The position numbers were made by a program, and so were the translations under genes. The notes below the pieces were generated by a model, which had not been told where the DNA came from, made no database searches, and worked only from the letters and a program-made list of their open reading frames with translations. From Pyrenula massariospora (Eukaryota > Ascomycota > Eurotiomycetes > Pyrenulales > Pyrenulaceae), in contig JAGFMI010000007.1 in assembly GCA_021030905.1 (NCBI GenBank), positions 496,001-560,000 of the forward strand: a stretch of 64,000 nucleotides of DNA, given 5' to 3'. How positions within the stretch are numbered: the first letter of the stretch is position 1; every line of letters starts with the position of its first letter. Below, in pieces: positions 44,366 to 54,610 of this stretch.

Positions 44366-46687
44366 CTATAACGCCCCCCTAATCTCCCCAAGCAACCCCT
44401 CAAACCTCGCCTCCCCTAACAACCCCCTCCCCTTCAGCTGCTCAATTAGAGCCCTCAGGTCATGTATCTCCGCCGCGCTCTGCACATCCTCTTTCCCCGT
44501 CTTCAAGCCCACCAGCAGCGTCCCCACCGCCACGAGCACGCGGTACGTTGGCTCCGGATTCGCGCCCTTCTCCTGGCTCTTCAACAGGGAGATCAGATCG
44601 TCGAGGATGGCGAGCGCGCGCACGGCGGTGTCCAGCGGGTGTTTCCGACCCGGGTCGGTTAGAGAGACGGCGGCGTTGAGGTAGTACGTTGAGATGGCGA
44701 TATCCAGGGCGAGGTCGTGGGATAGAGATGCGGAGGTAGTGCGGATGGCCGAAGCGATGAGGTCGAAAAAGGGTTCGATCAGCTTCCGGCCAGTTTCCGA
44801 GCAGGAGAGGTTGGCGAAGAGGCGGATGGTGACCATGGCGAGTTTTGGGCTGGATTTGAGGTTTTCGGGGGTGAAGATGTTGGAGCCTAGGAGGTTAGGT
44901 ACGAGCGCATCGCCGCCGGAGAATTCGGGGGTGCCGGCTGCAAGGAAGCGGAGGAGGTCGATTGGTGCGAGGCGGTTGGGGAGCGGTGACCAGGTGGTTG
45001 CTAGGTTTATGGTGAGGGGGAGGGTGGATTTTAGTGCAGGGGTGGAGCGGAGGATGCCTCGACCGTCGAAATTGTGGGATTCGAGTTGAGTGGAGAGTTG
45101 GTCAAAGGCAGAGAGTTGTTCTGAAGATAAGGAGGTGCCGAGCTGTTTGATGCGGGAGATTGCGGCTGAGGGCTTACCGATGGTGATCGGAAGGTACTCC
45201 TTCTGAGGCAATTTCTTCGAAGATGGCTTATTGTATGAAACTTGTTCACCAGGCCGGTACCGAGACTCCTGTCCCCATGGATCTGCACCACTTGGCTGTG
45301 ACGGGGTAGCGCCGAATGAGGCACCTTCAGAACTCTTAAAGATAAAGTTGGCAGTCTCTTCGAGATAGCTCATTGGCAGCTCATTGTCTTGCAAGAACTT
45401 TGTCGCAGCATCATACGGATTCTGTCCCACGTTGTAAGGCAATTTGAGCGTTGGCTGGCCTTCTGCAATGTCGACATCAAAAACATAGTCATACTCTTTT
45501 CCATTATACATCTTTTTGTTACTGCTTGCTGCCGAGTCCACTACCGTGCCGATAGCAACCCACGTTGATGATCCTGCAGACCATTGATATGCGGTCACTC
45601 TCCCATCCTCCTCTTTAATCATCTGGACCTGGCCTTCTTTCGTACCAGACTTCTGTTGAAGGAAGTCTGGTCCTGGTAGATCAGTCTTTTTGATTTCTCC
45701 AACCTGTTCTTTCGGTATTGTCGACTCCCGCACGCTCTCCTCAAATTTCGACAATGCTGCAGACTCTGCAAACCGGCTGCTGTCTCGGGTAAAGATTCGG
45801 GCAACCTTGTCACTAGCACCAGTCACGATGTCGCCTGACTTTGGACATACTGCAACACTCCATACTGAAATAGCCGGATGCGTTATGGTCTGTACACACT
45901 CATTTCCCCTCCATATCCTCGCTGTTCGATCTTCACCTGAACTTACTATTTCACCGGATGGTAACGTTGCCAGAGAGTAGATGAAATTTTCATGCCCGTG
46001 TAATTGTCCAACCTCTTGGCCTTTTAATGTCCATAGCCGTATTATCCCGTCATTTCCAGCTGAAGCAAACTCTGCGCCTGAGCTGTGTCCGTTGGGGAGC
46101 CGTGTCAGAGCTCGAACAATCGCTTTACCGCTGAATTTTCGAATTTGCTTGCCGTTTGTGTTAAATATCTGAATGGACTGGTCGGCAGACCCGGTTATGA
46201 CCGTATTCGAGTCATAGGCGAGAACAGCCCAGACCGTAGCTTCATGACCTTGTAACTCCACCTCAGGCTCCCACCGGCCAACTCTCCATAATCTTCCCGT
46301 ACCGTCCCAGCTCCCACTGACAATAAGACCATTCTCTGGGCTAACATCAAGGGTACACACTTGATTGCTATGCCCGGCCATCAACGCCTCAGCATTTTCT
46401 CCGCTTGTGTTTTCCGGTTTTCTTGCTTCAATAAGGGTATCTTGACCGGAGGAGATAACGAGACCATCAGGATATTCTTTCGTGGGAGGATTATATATCA
46501 CGCAGGTTTTGAATTGCGTGCTATGAGATAGTTCTGTGGCATCTGGCGGAGAGGTTGAGCTTAATTTCCATATTCTCGTGCTTCCGTCCCGGGACGCTGT
46601 CAGCACCACATTTGGATCCGGAAAGGCCACAGAGCGAACATCGCTACCGTGGCCTTCCAAGACAGCCGAAAGTTTGTATTCGGTCAT
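44366..46687 (-). CDS. doa1: Doa1/Ufd3/PLAA ubiquitin-binding Cdc48 adaptor
   Basis: One exon encodes 773 residues starting MTEYKLSAVLEGHGSDVRSV at 46687; the open frame continues to 46792, but orthologues begin at the equivalent of this Met. Seven WD40 repeats occupy about residues 1-290 (SRDGSTRIWKL, GSWDGTGRLWRV, GEDRTARIWRG, GASDKVARIF). A PFU domain follows near residues 350-450 (VFDVDIAEGQPTLKLPYN and NPYDAATKFLQDNELP), which binds ubiquitin. The PUL domain near 505-770 forms an Armadillo-like fold that binds the C-terminus of Cdc48/p97. Doa1 keeps free ubiquitin levels normal and guides ubiquitinated cargo to Cdc48 and to the vacuole. Length and domain order are those of the family, so the gene is a normal housekeeping copy. 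The gene has no intron, unlike most others here. Confidence 0.94.
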   Translation of the reverse strand: MTEYKLSAVLEGHGSDVRSVAFPDPNVVLTASRDGSTRIWKLSSTSPPDATELSHSTQFKTCVIYNPPTKEYPDGLVISSGQDTLIEARKPENTSGENAEALMAGHSNQVCTLDVSPENGLIVSGSWDGTGRLWRVGRWEPEVELQGHEATVWAVLAYDSNTVITGSADQSIQIFNTNGKQIRKFSGKAIVRALTRLPNGHSSGAEFASAGNDGIIRLWTLKGQEVGQLHGHENFIYSLATLPSGEIVSSGEDRTARIWRGNECVQTITHPAISVWSVAVCPKSGDIVTGASDKVARIFTRDSSRFAESAALSKFEESVRESTIPKEQVGEIKKTDLPGPDFLQQKSGTKEGQVQMIKEEDGRVTAYQWSAGSSTWVAIGTVVDSAASSNKKMYNGKEYDYVFDVDIAEGQPTLKLPYNVGQNPYDAATKFLQDNELPMSYLEETANFIFKSSEGASFGATPSQPSGADPWGQESRYRPGEQVSYNKPSSKKLPQKEYLPITIGKPSAAISRIKQLGTSLSSEQLSAFDQLSTQLESHNFDGRGILRSTPALKSTLPLTINLATTWSPLPNRLAPIDLLRFLAAGTPEFSGGDALVPNLLGSNIFTPENLKSSPKLAMVTIRLFANLSCSETGRKLIEPFFDLIASAIRTTSASLSHDLALDIAISTYYLNAAVSLTDPGRKHPLDTAVRALAILDDLISLLKSQEKGANPEPTYRVLVAVGTLLVGLKTGKEDVQSAAEIHDLRALIEQLKGRGLLGEARFEGLLGEIRGAL

Positions 46688-47519
46688 GTAAGTCTGCAGG
46701 TCTTGAGAAATAAAAGTTGCGAAAAGTTGTAATTTTGTTTTTACAGCGTAGAGGTTCTTGCGTAATGGCAGATTATTTGCCGCACGGTCCATACGCTCTC
46801 ACCGCCCAAGCGATCATGTTTTCAGTCTAGCGCCGATCACTTCACCCGTTGAATTAATAATGATGGCAGACATCTCACGGCCACTTGGGAACAGGCTCAT
46901 CAACTTTCTAGCCAGCATTATTTGACCATGGACTTGATTATGAACATGATAAACCTTAGATATGGCCCGATAGACGTTTGTCCTCTGCAGTCTGTCCTTG
47001 TTCCGTCCGTCACTATCATGATGGACGAGGTTTTGCAAAGTGTCGTTTGACAACGTAAATCTCATACACAAGCAACCATGAAATCCCTTCGAGATGTCGG
47101 ACGGAAATACGGTTCTTGTTCAAGGTAGGACAGTGCTCAGGAACTGCTTCCCAACCCGACCTCCTCGATTTAACTTTCCCAAGTCCGGACCAGCGCAGTT
47201 AAGGCAGAAAGAGCGTCTGCAGTAAACAACAAAACAGTTGCCTGACCTGAATAATGTTTCATCTTTCACATCTCATTGGCTTCGGTTAGACTTATTTCGC
47301 TTCTGTCGCTTTGAGGCATTGATATTCTTCAATCCATGCTCTATATTCAGACCAATTACTAAACTACTCTTAATTGAGTCGGAGTCTCAGAACCAACCCG
47401 GTCTTCCAACTTTATTCCTTCAATTGTGGTCACACTTAGTCAACCCGACCTTCTATTGCATATTCTACAAGTTTGTTGGACAACATCCAACTCTACGAAG
47501 GACACCAAATCAGCAAGCG
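46688..47519. other. Promoter region between doa1 and a membrane protein gene
   Basis: The gap lies between divergent genes. A minus frame at 46814-47071 (85 residues) looks protein-like in composition but has no recognised domain or convincing exon partners and is left unassigned. The plus frame continues upstream of 47520 without motif and is treated as leader. Confidence 0.4.
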
Positions 47520-47963
47520 ATGGCCCCTCTTCCTCTCTCAGAAATCTTTGCTGTACTCGAACCACGCAGAGGAGGCGGTGGCAGCAGCGCCATCTCTTCA
47601 GCTTCTGCCGGTGGCCGGGGCTCATCCGGATCTTACGGTTCTTCCTCATCCGGCAGTCGAGGCTCCTCATCCGGTGGAACCTCCCGCGCGGGGATCGTCG
47701 CCTCACACTCGAACGGCACCGATTGTGACACCAAGTGCCAGGGGATATTAGCCGGCGCATTTGGAGGCGCCATCATTGGCTGCATCCTAGTCTGCATATA
47801 TTTGTGGTGTGAGAGACTTTGGAAGCGGTGGGCAAGGCGGAGAGAGGCTATAGCCAAGGACACGGAATTGCAAGAGCAGAATAGGGGGACGGGGAGTCAG
47901 TCTGGGGGCAAGCAACCGAGTGGAGCGAGTGATGCTATGCAGAATAGGAATGGGCGGGTTTGA
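47520..47963 (+). CDS. Small Gly/Ser-rich single-pass membrane protein (147 aa)
   Basis: The start at 47520 (MAPLPLSEIF) is preferred over the first in-frame Met at 47238, because the 94 residues before it look like translated leader. A Gly/Ser-rich stretch of about 50 residues is followed by CDTKCQGILAGAFGGAIIG and ILVCIYLW, one membrane segment, then a basic cytosolic part (RLWKRWARRRE) and a short polar tail. No signal peptide is evident. No family was recognised. The layout (disordered outside, one membrane pass, basic stop-transfer) resembles fungal cell-surface sensor-like or mucin-like proteins, but it is too short to say. It is followed by a second single-pass protein with a similar start and layout. 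Confidence 0.55.
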   Translation: MAPLPLSEIFAVLEPRRGGGGSSAISSASAGGRGSSGSYGSSSSGSRGSSSGGTSRAGIVASHSNGTDCDTKCQGILAGAFGGAIIGCILVCIYLWCERLWKRWARRREAIAKDTELQEQNRGTGSQSGGKQPSGASDAMQNRNGRV

Positions 47964-48743
47964 TTTTACACAGCGTGAATCGGTGATGCAATAAGAGGGC
48001 GGCGACAGGTAGGATCCCCATCGAGAAGGATAGTTTCTTTTTACATCGGACTACCGCCAGCAAATACAACAGCCCCAGCACTTGCGCTGTGAGATAAGAG
48101 GTATTCGTGCTCAGTCCAAACTGCTAAAACTATCCAGAGCACAATCCTTCCCCCCCTCTCCTCAGGGGCCAGATCTCGGTACCGCACAACCCCAACCCTG
48201 GAACTCTTCTCCGGACAGCACTCGGCCGCAAAACACGGTACGCAAAAACCACTCGTCCAACCACATTTCTATTTAAACACGCGACGCGGTTTACACAGGA
48301 CGGACGAGCATATCTGTGCGGCTCACTTGAGTCCGGCCAAATAAACAAACCAATGGGGACGTCGCGAAGGAACGTCCGGTGTTTTTTTGTGCGCGTTTTT
48401 TGTGTCTTAAGTTGCGGATGTTTGGGGTGTTTTCTGCCTTTGCTTTTGCTTTTGCTTCGTTTTTTCACTCTTTCTTTTTCTGGAGAGAGACAGTCAAGTC
48501 ATTCCACGCCGTGCAAGTCCATCGATATCCAGCGTCTTCTACGCGGTGCTGAAGGCAGACGCAAGCAACACACGAAAAAGCACACAAGGCACAGCAATTT
48601 TCGGCCGGAATTTGAAAGGATCCAACCCAAAACACACCAAGCACAGCGATCCCCAAACAACCAAACCAACTAACCATTAACCAATCAATCACCACCTCTC
48701 TTCGCTCCCCTTCCCTTCCCATCGCACGACATCACATCACATC
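47964..48743. other. Intergenic region between two membrane protein genes
   Basis: No supported gene. It contains a TTTTGC triplicate near 48435-48455 (TTTGCTTTTGCTTTTGCTTC) and the promoter of the second membrane protein. A minus frame at 48130-48468 is low complexity. Confidence 0.45.
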
Positions 48744-49490
48744 ATGCCCCCCCTCCCCCTCCAACCCCACCACCCCACCCTCATCCCCCTCACCCTCCGC
48801 ACCCACCAAGACCCCTCCAGCTCCAGCGACGACGAACCCCCAACCGGCCTCCTCGTCGGCCTCGTCATCTCCCTCGCAATCATCGTAGCCGCCATCGTAC
48901 TAACCGTCTCCTCCCTTCATCTCTGGTACACGCTCAAAACACCTGTGCGGCGCGTCTGGGCGGATCGGCACGCGTTTGCCAAGACGTGGAGGACTAAGGG
49001 GAATAAGCGCCGGAAAGCGAAGAAGCAGCAGCAGCAGCGAGAAGAAGGTGAACGGGGCGTGGAGATGACGGTGCGGCCAGCGGCAAGGACGAGGGCGGGT
49101 GGGCCGGCGATGGTGGCGATTGCGAGGAGGGTTGGGGAGGTGAGGACCGCGAACTCGAATTCGAACTCGCCGGCTTCGGGGCTGGGGCTGGTGGCAAGGC
49201 CGGAGCCCGTTCGTGCGAGGGCGGAGGGGCTGCCGTCGTATGGGGCGGCGGTGGGCAGGCTGCCGAGTTATACGGAGGCCACACGGGCAGCGGTGGGAAG
49301 GCAGAATTTGACGGGGGAGGGAATGGCTTCTGGGGGGCATAGGACGCCATCTACGCAGAATGCGGGGCCTTCGACAGTGGATAGGGAGGCTTCACAGAGG
49401 AGGATCGATGAGAGCCTCAGAGAGATTGAGAGGGGGCTCGAGCGGATTCGTAGGGTGAGGAGGATGACAGAGGGGTGGAGCGGGCGATGA
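48744..49490 (+). CDS. Single-pass membrane protein with two LPSY motifs (248 aa)
   Basis: The single exon encodes 248 residues. A Pro-rich N-terminus of about 33 residues is followed by one membrane segment (GLLVGLVISLAIIVAAIVLTV) and a strongly basic stretch (KGNKRRKAKKQQQQR). The cytosolic part carries LPSYGAAVGRLPSYTEATR, in which LPSY is repeated at ten-residue spacing; LPxY/PPxY motifs are docking sites for WW domains of Rsp5-type ubiquitin ligases. A predicted coiled coil (IDESLREIERGLERIRRVRR) ends the chain. It may therefore be an Rsp5 adaptor or cargo, which is inference. It follows the Gly/Ser-rich membrane protein in the same direction and may be a distant relative. No family was recognised. 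Confidence 0.6.
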   Translation: MPPLPLQPHHPTLIPLTLRTHQDPSSSSDDEPPTGLLVGLVISLAIIVAAIVLTVSSLHLWYTLKTPVRRVWADRHAFAKTWRTKGNKRRKAKKQQQQREEGERGVEMTVRPAARTRAGGPAMVAIARRVGEVRTANSNSNSPASGLGLVARPEPVRARAEGLPSYGAAVGRLPSYTEATRAAVGRQNLTGEGMASGGHRTPSTQNAGPSTVDREASQRRIDESLREIERGLERIRRVRRMTEGWSGR

Positions 49491-50123
49491 GGGATTTTGC
49501 AGAGGGAGCTAGGTAGGTAGGCTAGATCGGTGGTGATGGTTCAGATGGCGGCAGGATGTAGTGGAGGGAATAGAGAAGGCGTGGGCAGTTCGTTCACAGG
49601 TTGATTTGTCGGGGTCTCTACTGGTGTCTTGTGTAAAGATTAGGTTCGGTTTGAGGAGTTTGAAGTTTTCTATTTTGACTTGGGTAGTCGTAGGATTGCT
49701 CGTACTTCTGGTGTTGTATTTCGAATCCTTTCATTTGAAGTTTCTGTGACAAAGATACAAAATACATTGGATGAGCGATGATGCAAACCGAATCATATTT
49801 CTCATGACACCGAAGTCTCCCACAATAGCCCATTTTTCCCACCACGGTAAGGACAGGCTTAATGACTTCAATAGAGTCCATTCATATTGCTTTGCTGTGA
49901 TTGCGAGGTGCTAGATTAACTATCCAAGATTGGAGTCCTCAGGCCTTTCCACCTCGTTGCCAAGCTGCTTCCCGCACTGCCTCCCCACCTCCGCTCATCG
50001 TGCCCTTTAGAATATCAAATTGCTACCAAGCAGACCCCTGCACCAAAAGAGCCGGCCCTACAGCCGGTGTTTGAACTGCCCATGTTTGACAATTGCCGTA
50101 TCCGTTCTGCCCTTCTCACCCTC
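49491..50123. other. Intergenic region, no gene seen
   Basis: Region between convergent 3' ends, with small frames only (49561-49749, 49618-49881). No repeats or RNA genes recognised. Confidence 0.45.
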
Positions 50124-51614
50124 TCAATACGTCCCATCACTGTGCAAGTTAGTATACCCCGGAAACTGCTGAAATTGTTCCTTGTTAATATAATTCAGCC
50201 CCGGACACCCCAACCCCCCCGTCGCCCCACTAACCGCGCTCCCCAGCTCATCCATCGCCGGATCAACATCACTATACAGCCCGCTCAAGATGTCCGGCGC
50301 CTCCTGCAGACTCGCCTCCAGCGCAAAACACACCGCATTGTTCCCCTCGAGCAGGTTCTGCGCGGTGAACACACCCCCGGTGAGATTCGCCGGGTCGAGC
50401 CCGACGAAGGAGTCTGTCGTGCCCGTGTTGCCGCCGACGGAGAGGAACTGCGGGTGCGCGGCGGCCATGGCGACGAGGTCGGCGGAGAAGTAGGGGATTG
50501 TGTAGGCGTCGGCGGGGTGGCGCTTGTACCAGTTGTCCGGGAACTGCTCGTGGCCGGGGGTGTAGGTGAAGTCCGGGTAGTCACCCGTGACCGCGTAGAA
50601 GGTTTTGAGGGTCTCGCCGTCGAGCAGGCCGGTGGGGTGCTCGGCGGACTTGTTGGCCATGAAGCGGTAGATGAAGGACCAGGCGGCGGGGGAGGCGAGG
50701 ACGCCGGAGAAGGGGGCGTTGAAGAAGTAGGGGTTGTTGGAGATGGATTCTTGGAAGCGGGTGACGCGGTAGTTTGTGAGGACGTTGAGGTCGACGGAGT
50801 TGCCGTTTTGTTGGCCGAGGGCGTAGAGGGCGGTGAATTGCGAGAGTTGGAGGAGGTAGTCGTTGCCGCTGGAGATGTTTAGATAAGGCTAGAGACCTTT
50901 ACGAAGGCTTTTTGTTTGACAGGGAAGAATCTGGTGTCACTTACTACTGGAATAGATCGCCTCTTGTAGGGCTCACGTCCCCTTCATACTTGTTGTGTGA
51001 CCCGGAGAGCCCTTGTGGTTCGCCAAGGAGACCACCGAGGTTGAGAAGCCCTGGGTAAGGACCACCAATGGAGTACTTGGTGAGGTCGCCGTCGAACACT
51101 GCGCCATAGATTGCGAGGAATGTAGCTAGATCCGTCCCTAGAAACGCATTTATCAGATCGGCTTGGGAGCGGTACAGGGAAGTGTAGAGGTGCAAGGTGA
51201 ATTAGAGGACAAACCCATGCCAAATGCCTGCTGCGTCCCAGTGAGAAAATCTTGGATCGAGCCGACGCCTGTATGGTCAAGGTAGCCATGGTTGGCCATT
51301 GCATTTAAGCCAGGGCCTGCAAAGGCATTAGATGAGTAAAACCCGGGTATGGCAGAGTACTCACAGGGGCCACGCTGGTCGTTCCCTGACGGCGGGTTGA
51401 AAGCGTGTGCGCCTTGGTTGCTGACATACTGCAGCTCAGGATCAAATGGAGGAATAACCCCAGGTGCTTGACGCTTTGTGTATGGTGAGTCTGTGCGAGC
51501 GTCGATTTTGCCTTCGTTGTGCACTTGGGTGAGATATTCAAGCACGTCAGGAGGAAAGGCGGCAATGTACGGCACTAGGAAACCCAGGAGGAGGAGAATT
51601 GCTCGATAATCCAT
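50124..51614 (-). CDS. Secreted heme-thiolate peroxidase (chloroperoxidase family)
   Basis: Four exons, 51614-51365, 51316-51215, 51137-50945 and 50868-50124, give 429 residues; introns are 48, 77 and 76 nt. A signal peptide (core AILLLLGFLVPYIAAF) precedes FNPPSGNDQRGPCPGLNAMANHGYL, the family signature with the proximal heme cysteine (Cys84) in PCP, created by splicing across the first intron. In the Mn/acid-base site the sequence reads NKYEGDVSPTRGD where the chloroperoxidase of Leptoxyphium (Caldariomyces) fumago has EHDGS; the histidine is Gly, the Glu, Asp and Ser remain. Such enzymes halogenate, peroxidise or peroxygenate organic compounds with hydrogen peroxide. The substitution may mean peroxygenase-like rather than halogenating activity, which is inference. 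The gene looks intact. Confidence 0.88.
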
Positions 51615-52975
51615 AAATGATGAGCGCTATTTGCCAAGGACACGAATGCAGAGAGGTTGCGAGCATATTCCTGATCAAGCATAATAAGGGACATAGTCGT
51701 ATATTTATTGATCAAGGGTTCGAGTCTACCTCGCAATTTGCCATCGTGTGCATCCGGTTCTTGCACTCGCCAATTTGCCTTTCTACCATGCTGACGGGTT
51801 TTTGAGTGCATCTGAAGAAACGATTTCCGAAAGCATTGCCATCACCGAGGCTGCTCCCGACGCGACGATATTGAAATGCGAATCAAATTTTCCTGGCGTC
51901 GATCCAAGAAAAGCACCAGGATATGATTGACTTCAGAATTACCGCTTCCAGATGCGGAGGTACCGAAACGGAAATAGGTAACTGTTTGGGCGGGGAAAGA
52001 GCCAATGTCGCCAATGATGTTGGTCATCGCCGTCCTAGAACGGCAGGAAGATTTTGATCGCCACAGAGTCATTTAACGTTTTTGGCGTGCTATCGCCATG
52101 AATCTGGATCTTAACCCCTGACGATGATCATCGGGATTCCATGAATCCGGGCGATCAGCATTTAGCAAAATGCACATGCGGGGAAACGCGATTTTGAGTT
52201 TCTGGACGCGCGATAATCAACAGATTAACGGGAAACATGAGGGCTATCAACAGCGTGGGATGGAATTCGTTAACCAAGACGAAGCAAATGTGAAAGACCC
52301 CACCGGGAAGGGTTGATAATGATGTGGACCGCCTATGACGCGCTTTTAACAATGGTTGATCCTACCGAGCAATACCAGTATGAGTTAAGAATACTAGACC
52401 TTGAACCACATGCGGCAATGTCTACACAGTCTCGAAGCCGAGGCCCAAGGCCAGCAATCCTCCCACTTGACATCTTCCGCTCCAATAAGAGGTGACGTAG
52501 CGTAGCAAGAGCTCGCTTCAAGGCGGGGGAGTTTGACCGGCAAACCGAATTCAGCCTAACGGGAACTTTGTGAAGCTCTTCAAGGATAGGTCGTCAGAAG
52601 CCCGGTTCTGACAAGTTATCGCAGCTAGCCAGAACAGACCACATGATATGGAGCAGCTTAGCTGAAGTCTGCTCCCCATGACAGAATCCACGTCTGTACG
52701 CTTTCTGCAGGGACCGGATTGTTTGTGCGATCTGCGCTTGATAGACAGAGCGGCATCAGTATGTGTCCCAATGAACCCTGGCTGCCCACGAAAAAGGCCT
52801 GCTGCATTCCATTTCTGGGCTTGACGGATGAAGCTCCAGGACCCGAGTTCCTGTAAGGTCATCGGGGCGTCAGAGTCCGCAACATACGATTCGAATGGAT
52901 AGCTGAAGATCCAATCGTTGACTTGACCTAGGGTATGTTCATAGACTCCAGTCTGTCATTCATATCTGATCAGGC
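51615..52975. other. Intergenic region, no gene seen
   Basis: It contains the peroxidase promoter on the left. Frames at 51617-51805 and 52551-52862 have no motif. No repeats, TATA box or RNA gene could be placed with confidence. Confidence 0.45.
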
Positions 52976-54610
52976 TCAGTCTAAGTCATATTCCTCGTCT
53001 GAGCCTAGATGCGATTCCTCGTACTCTTCTGCTTCGTCCAGCTCGGATTCAAACCCCCCAGACTTAGGATAGCCTTCAGACGAGACGTCCGATATTTGTG
53101 GATTATCGTTTTCGTCGTCATCACTGTCTTCGTCCTCGTCATCGGAGCTAGTGCTGCATGCTTCTGACTCTGAGTCTGTCTCTCCCATTGCATCCTCTTT
53201 TGACTGCTCGATTGCATTCAAATTAGTGTCGTCCGCCTTGTCCATTGGTGGTCGCAGTTTTAAGCGATCAATTTTCTCCCTATGCCACCTGGTTGGCAGA
53301 TTCATATTCGTAGCTCCCTTCTCGTTCCTTTCGATCTGAAGGTAGATGGCTTGCGCAAGTACTCGGTAGCAGTCCGCTGTATAACGTGTGTCTTTTCCCT
53401 TGCTAATCCAATCTGTGCAGCTGGCCCATTGATAAGTGGGATCTAGTATCACTGGAGTACTGGGAGATTGCTCAGGCGGAGAATAGCTGTCATTGAGCCC
53501 GCCAATAATATGCACGTACTATCCACAGCGTTTAGTATGGTATCTGTGTCTGATTCTCGAAGACCTACTTCGTGAAAGAACTTCATTTCGCGAGGGTAGA
53601 TTCGGCTGGTGAAATTGTGCCATGGCTTTGGGGACAGCTGCCTTCTAATATCGTCGACGTCCCGGATATCGTTCCCATAGCTACCACAGAACTTTTGGCA
53701 AGTTTAGAGGTGGGCGATGTTTTCCAGCTTTCCGTGGCCTGTTAATGTTAGTCTACCACAATCCATTGCCAAATAAGCTTATTCATCTAGGCAACCTAAC
53801 CTAATCGCACGTTCATCCAACTCGCGTCAGGATGGGAGCATGGTTTCATTAGCATTCTGTCATTACGGCGGCGACCTAGATCCACGATAACGATCGGATC
53901 GCCGTCATTGTCCAATATCGTTTCACGCTGCATACCTAGCCAAGTGTAACCCAAAAACATCCGCCCTGTTTGGGGATCAAATAGGACTCCTCGGGATAAA
54001 ACTTATGAACAACAAAGAATGGACTCTCCTTTGGATTTCCAAATCGCCCGATTTCGGTGAAGTAGCCCATGAGATGTTAGAATTCGGAAAAGCAGACGAG
54101 GTAAGAGGGAAAATGGGATCGCAAATTGTCTGGTCGTAGTTGTCAGCTGGCAGCAACTTATCATAGATCTCCACCACCCGAGAATCCTTTCCGGCCATCG
54201 TCTTAGCGACTTCTACCACCTTGAAGTCAATAGCCAAATTTTCGTCTCCAAAGATAATTACCTTTCCCAACGCGGGTTGCTTTCACAGCATAGTTGATAT
54301 AGGCTTCTAGCCTTCTTTGGCCAAGGCCGTAATAGTCTCTGTTGAAGAAAAACCTTGTCCAAAAGAAAAACGGAAGAGATGGTATATAAGGAAAATCATT
54401 AGCAAAGCGGCCTTCACCACGACTGTTCTGTAATAAGACGTCCAGATCAAAGTCGAGAATATATTGAGAAGTATCGAAATGTTTAGATTCTGCGTGTTCG
54501 CACAGAACGTGTAGGAAAGTGAGCATGGCTGTGTCAAATGTCTGACCCAGAGATCCTCTGAATTTTAGTTAGGCCGCTGTAAACGAGGGAGAAACGTTGA
54601 GTGTCGACAT
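52976..54610 (-). pseudogene. Damaged gene of unrecognised family with acidic C-terminus
   Basis: Protein-like pieces tile the minus strand in order: YFPYIPSLPFFFWTRFFFNRDYYG-like start (after 54540; here FANDFPYIPSLPFFFW), FKVVEVAKTMAGKDSRVVE, MGYFTEIGRFGNPKESPFFV, VLFDPQTGRMFLGYTWLGM, DGDPIVIVDLGRRRNDRM, then WHNFTSRIYPREMKFFHEVG, and a last part with RYTADCYRVLAQAIYLQIERNE and an acidic Glu/Asp/Ser tail. I do not recognise the family. Breaks: TAA at 54569-54571, which may instead be intronic because a good branch site and acceptor follow; a one-base frame discontinuity near 53988; and TAA at 53704-53706 inside an otherwise open stretch. Some breaks could be unrecognised introns. Composition around it is not repetitive, and no transposon is seen inside. 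Confidence 0.45.

Noticed and set aside
46814-47071. Open frame of 85 codons on the minus strand upstream of doa1
   Set aside because: Composition is protein-like, but I found no domain and no exon to join it to; kept as unassigned rather than called.
50067-50882. Open frame of 271 codons on the plus strand
   Set aside because: It lies exactly antisense to the last exon of the peroxidase, is Val/Gly/Glu-rich and has no domain; it is a by-product of GC-rich codon use on the other strand.
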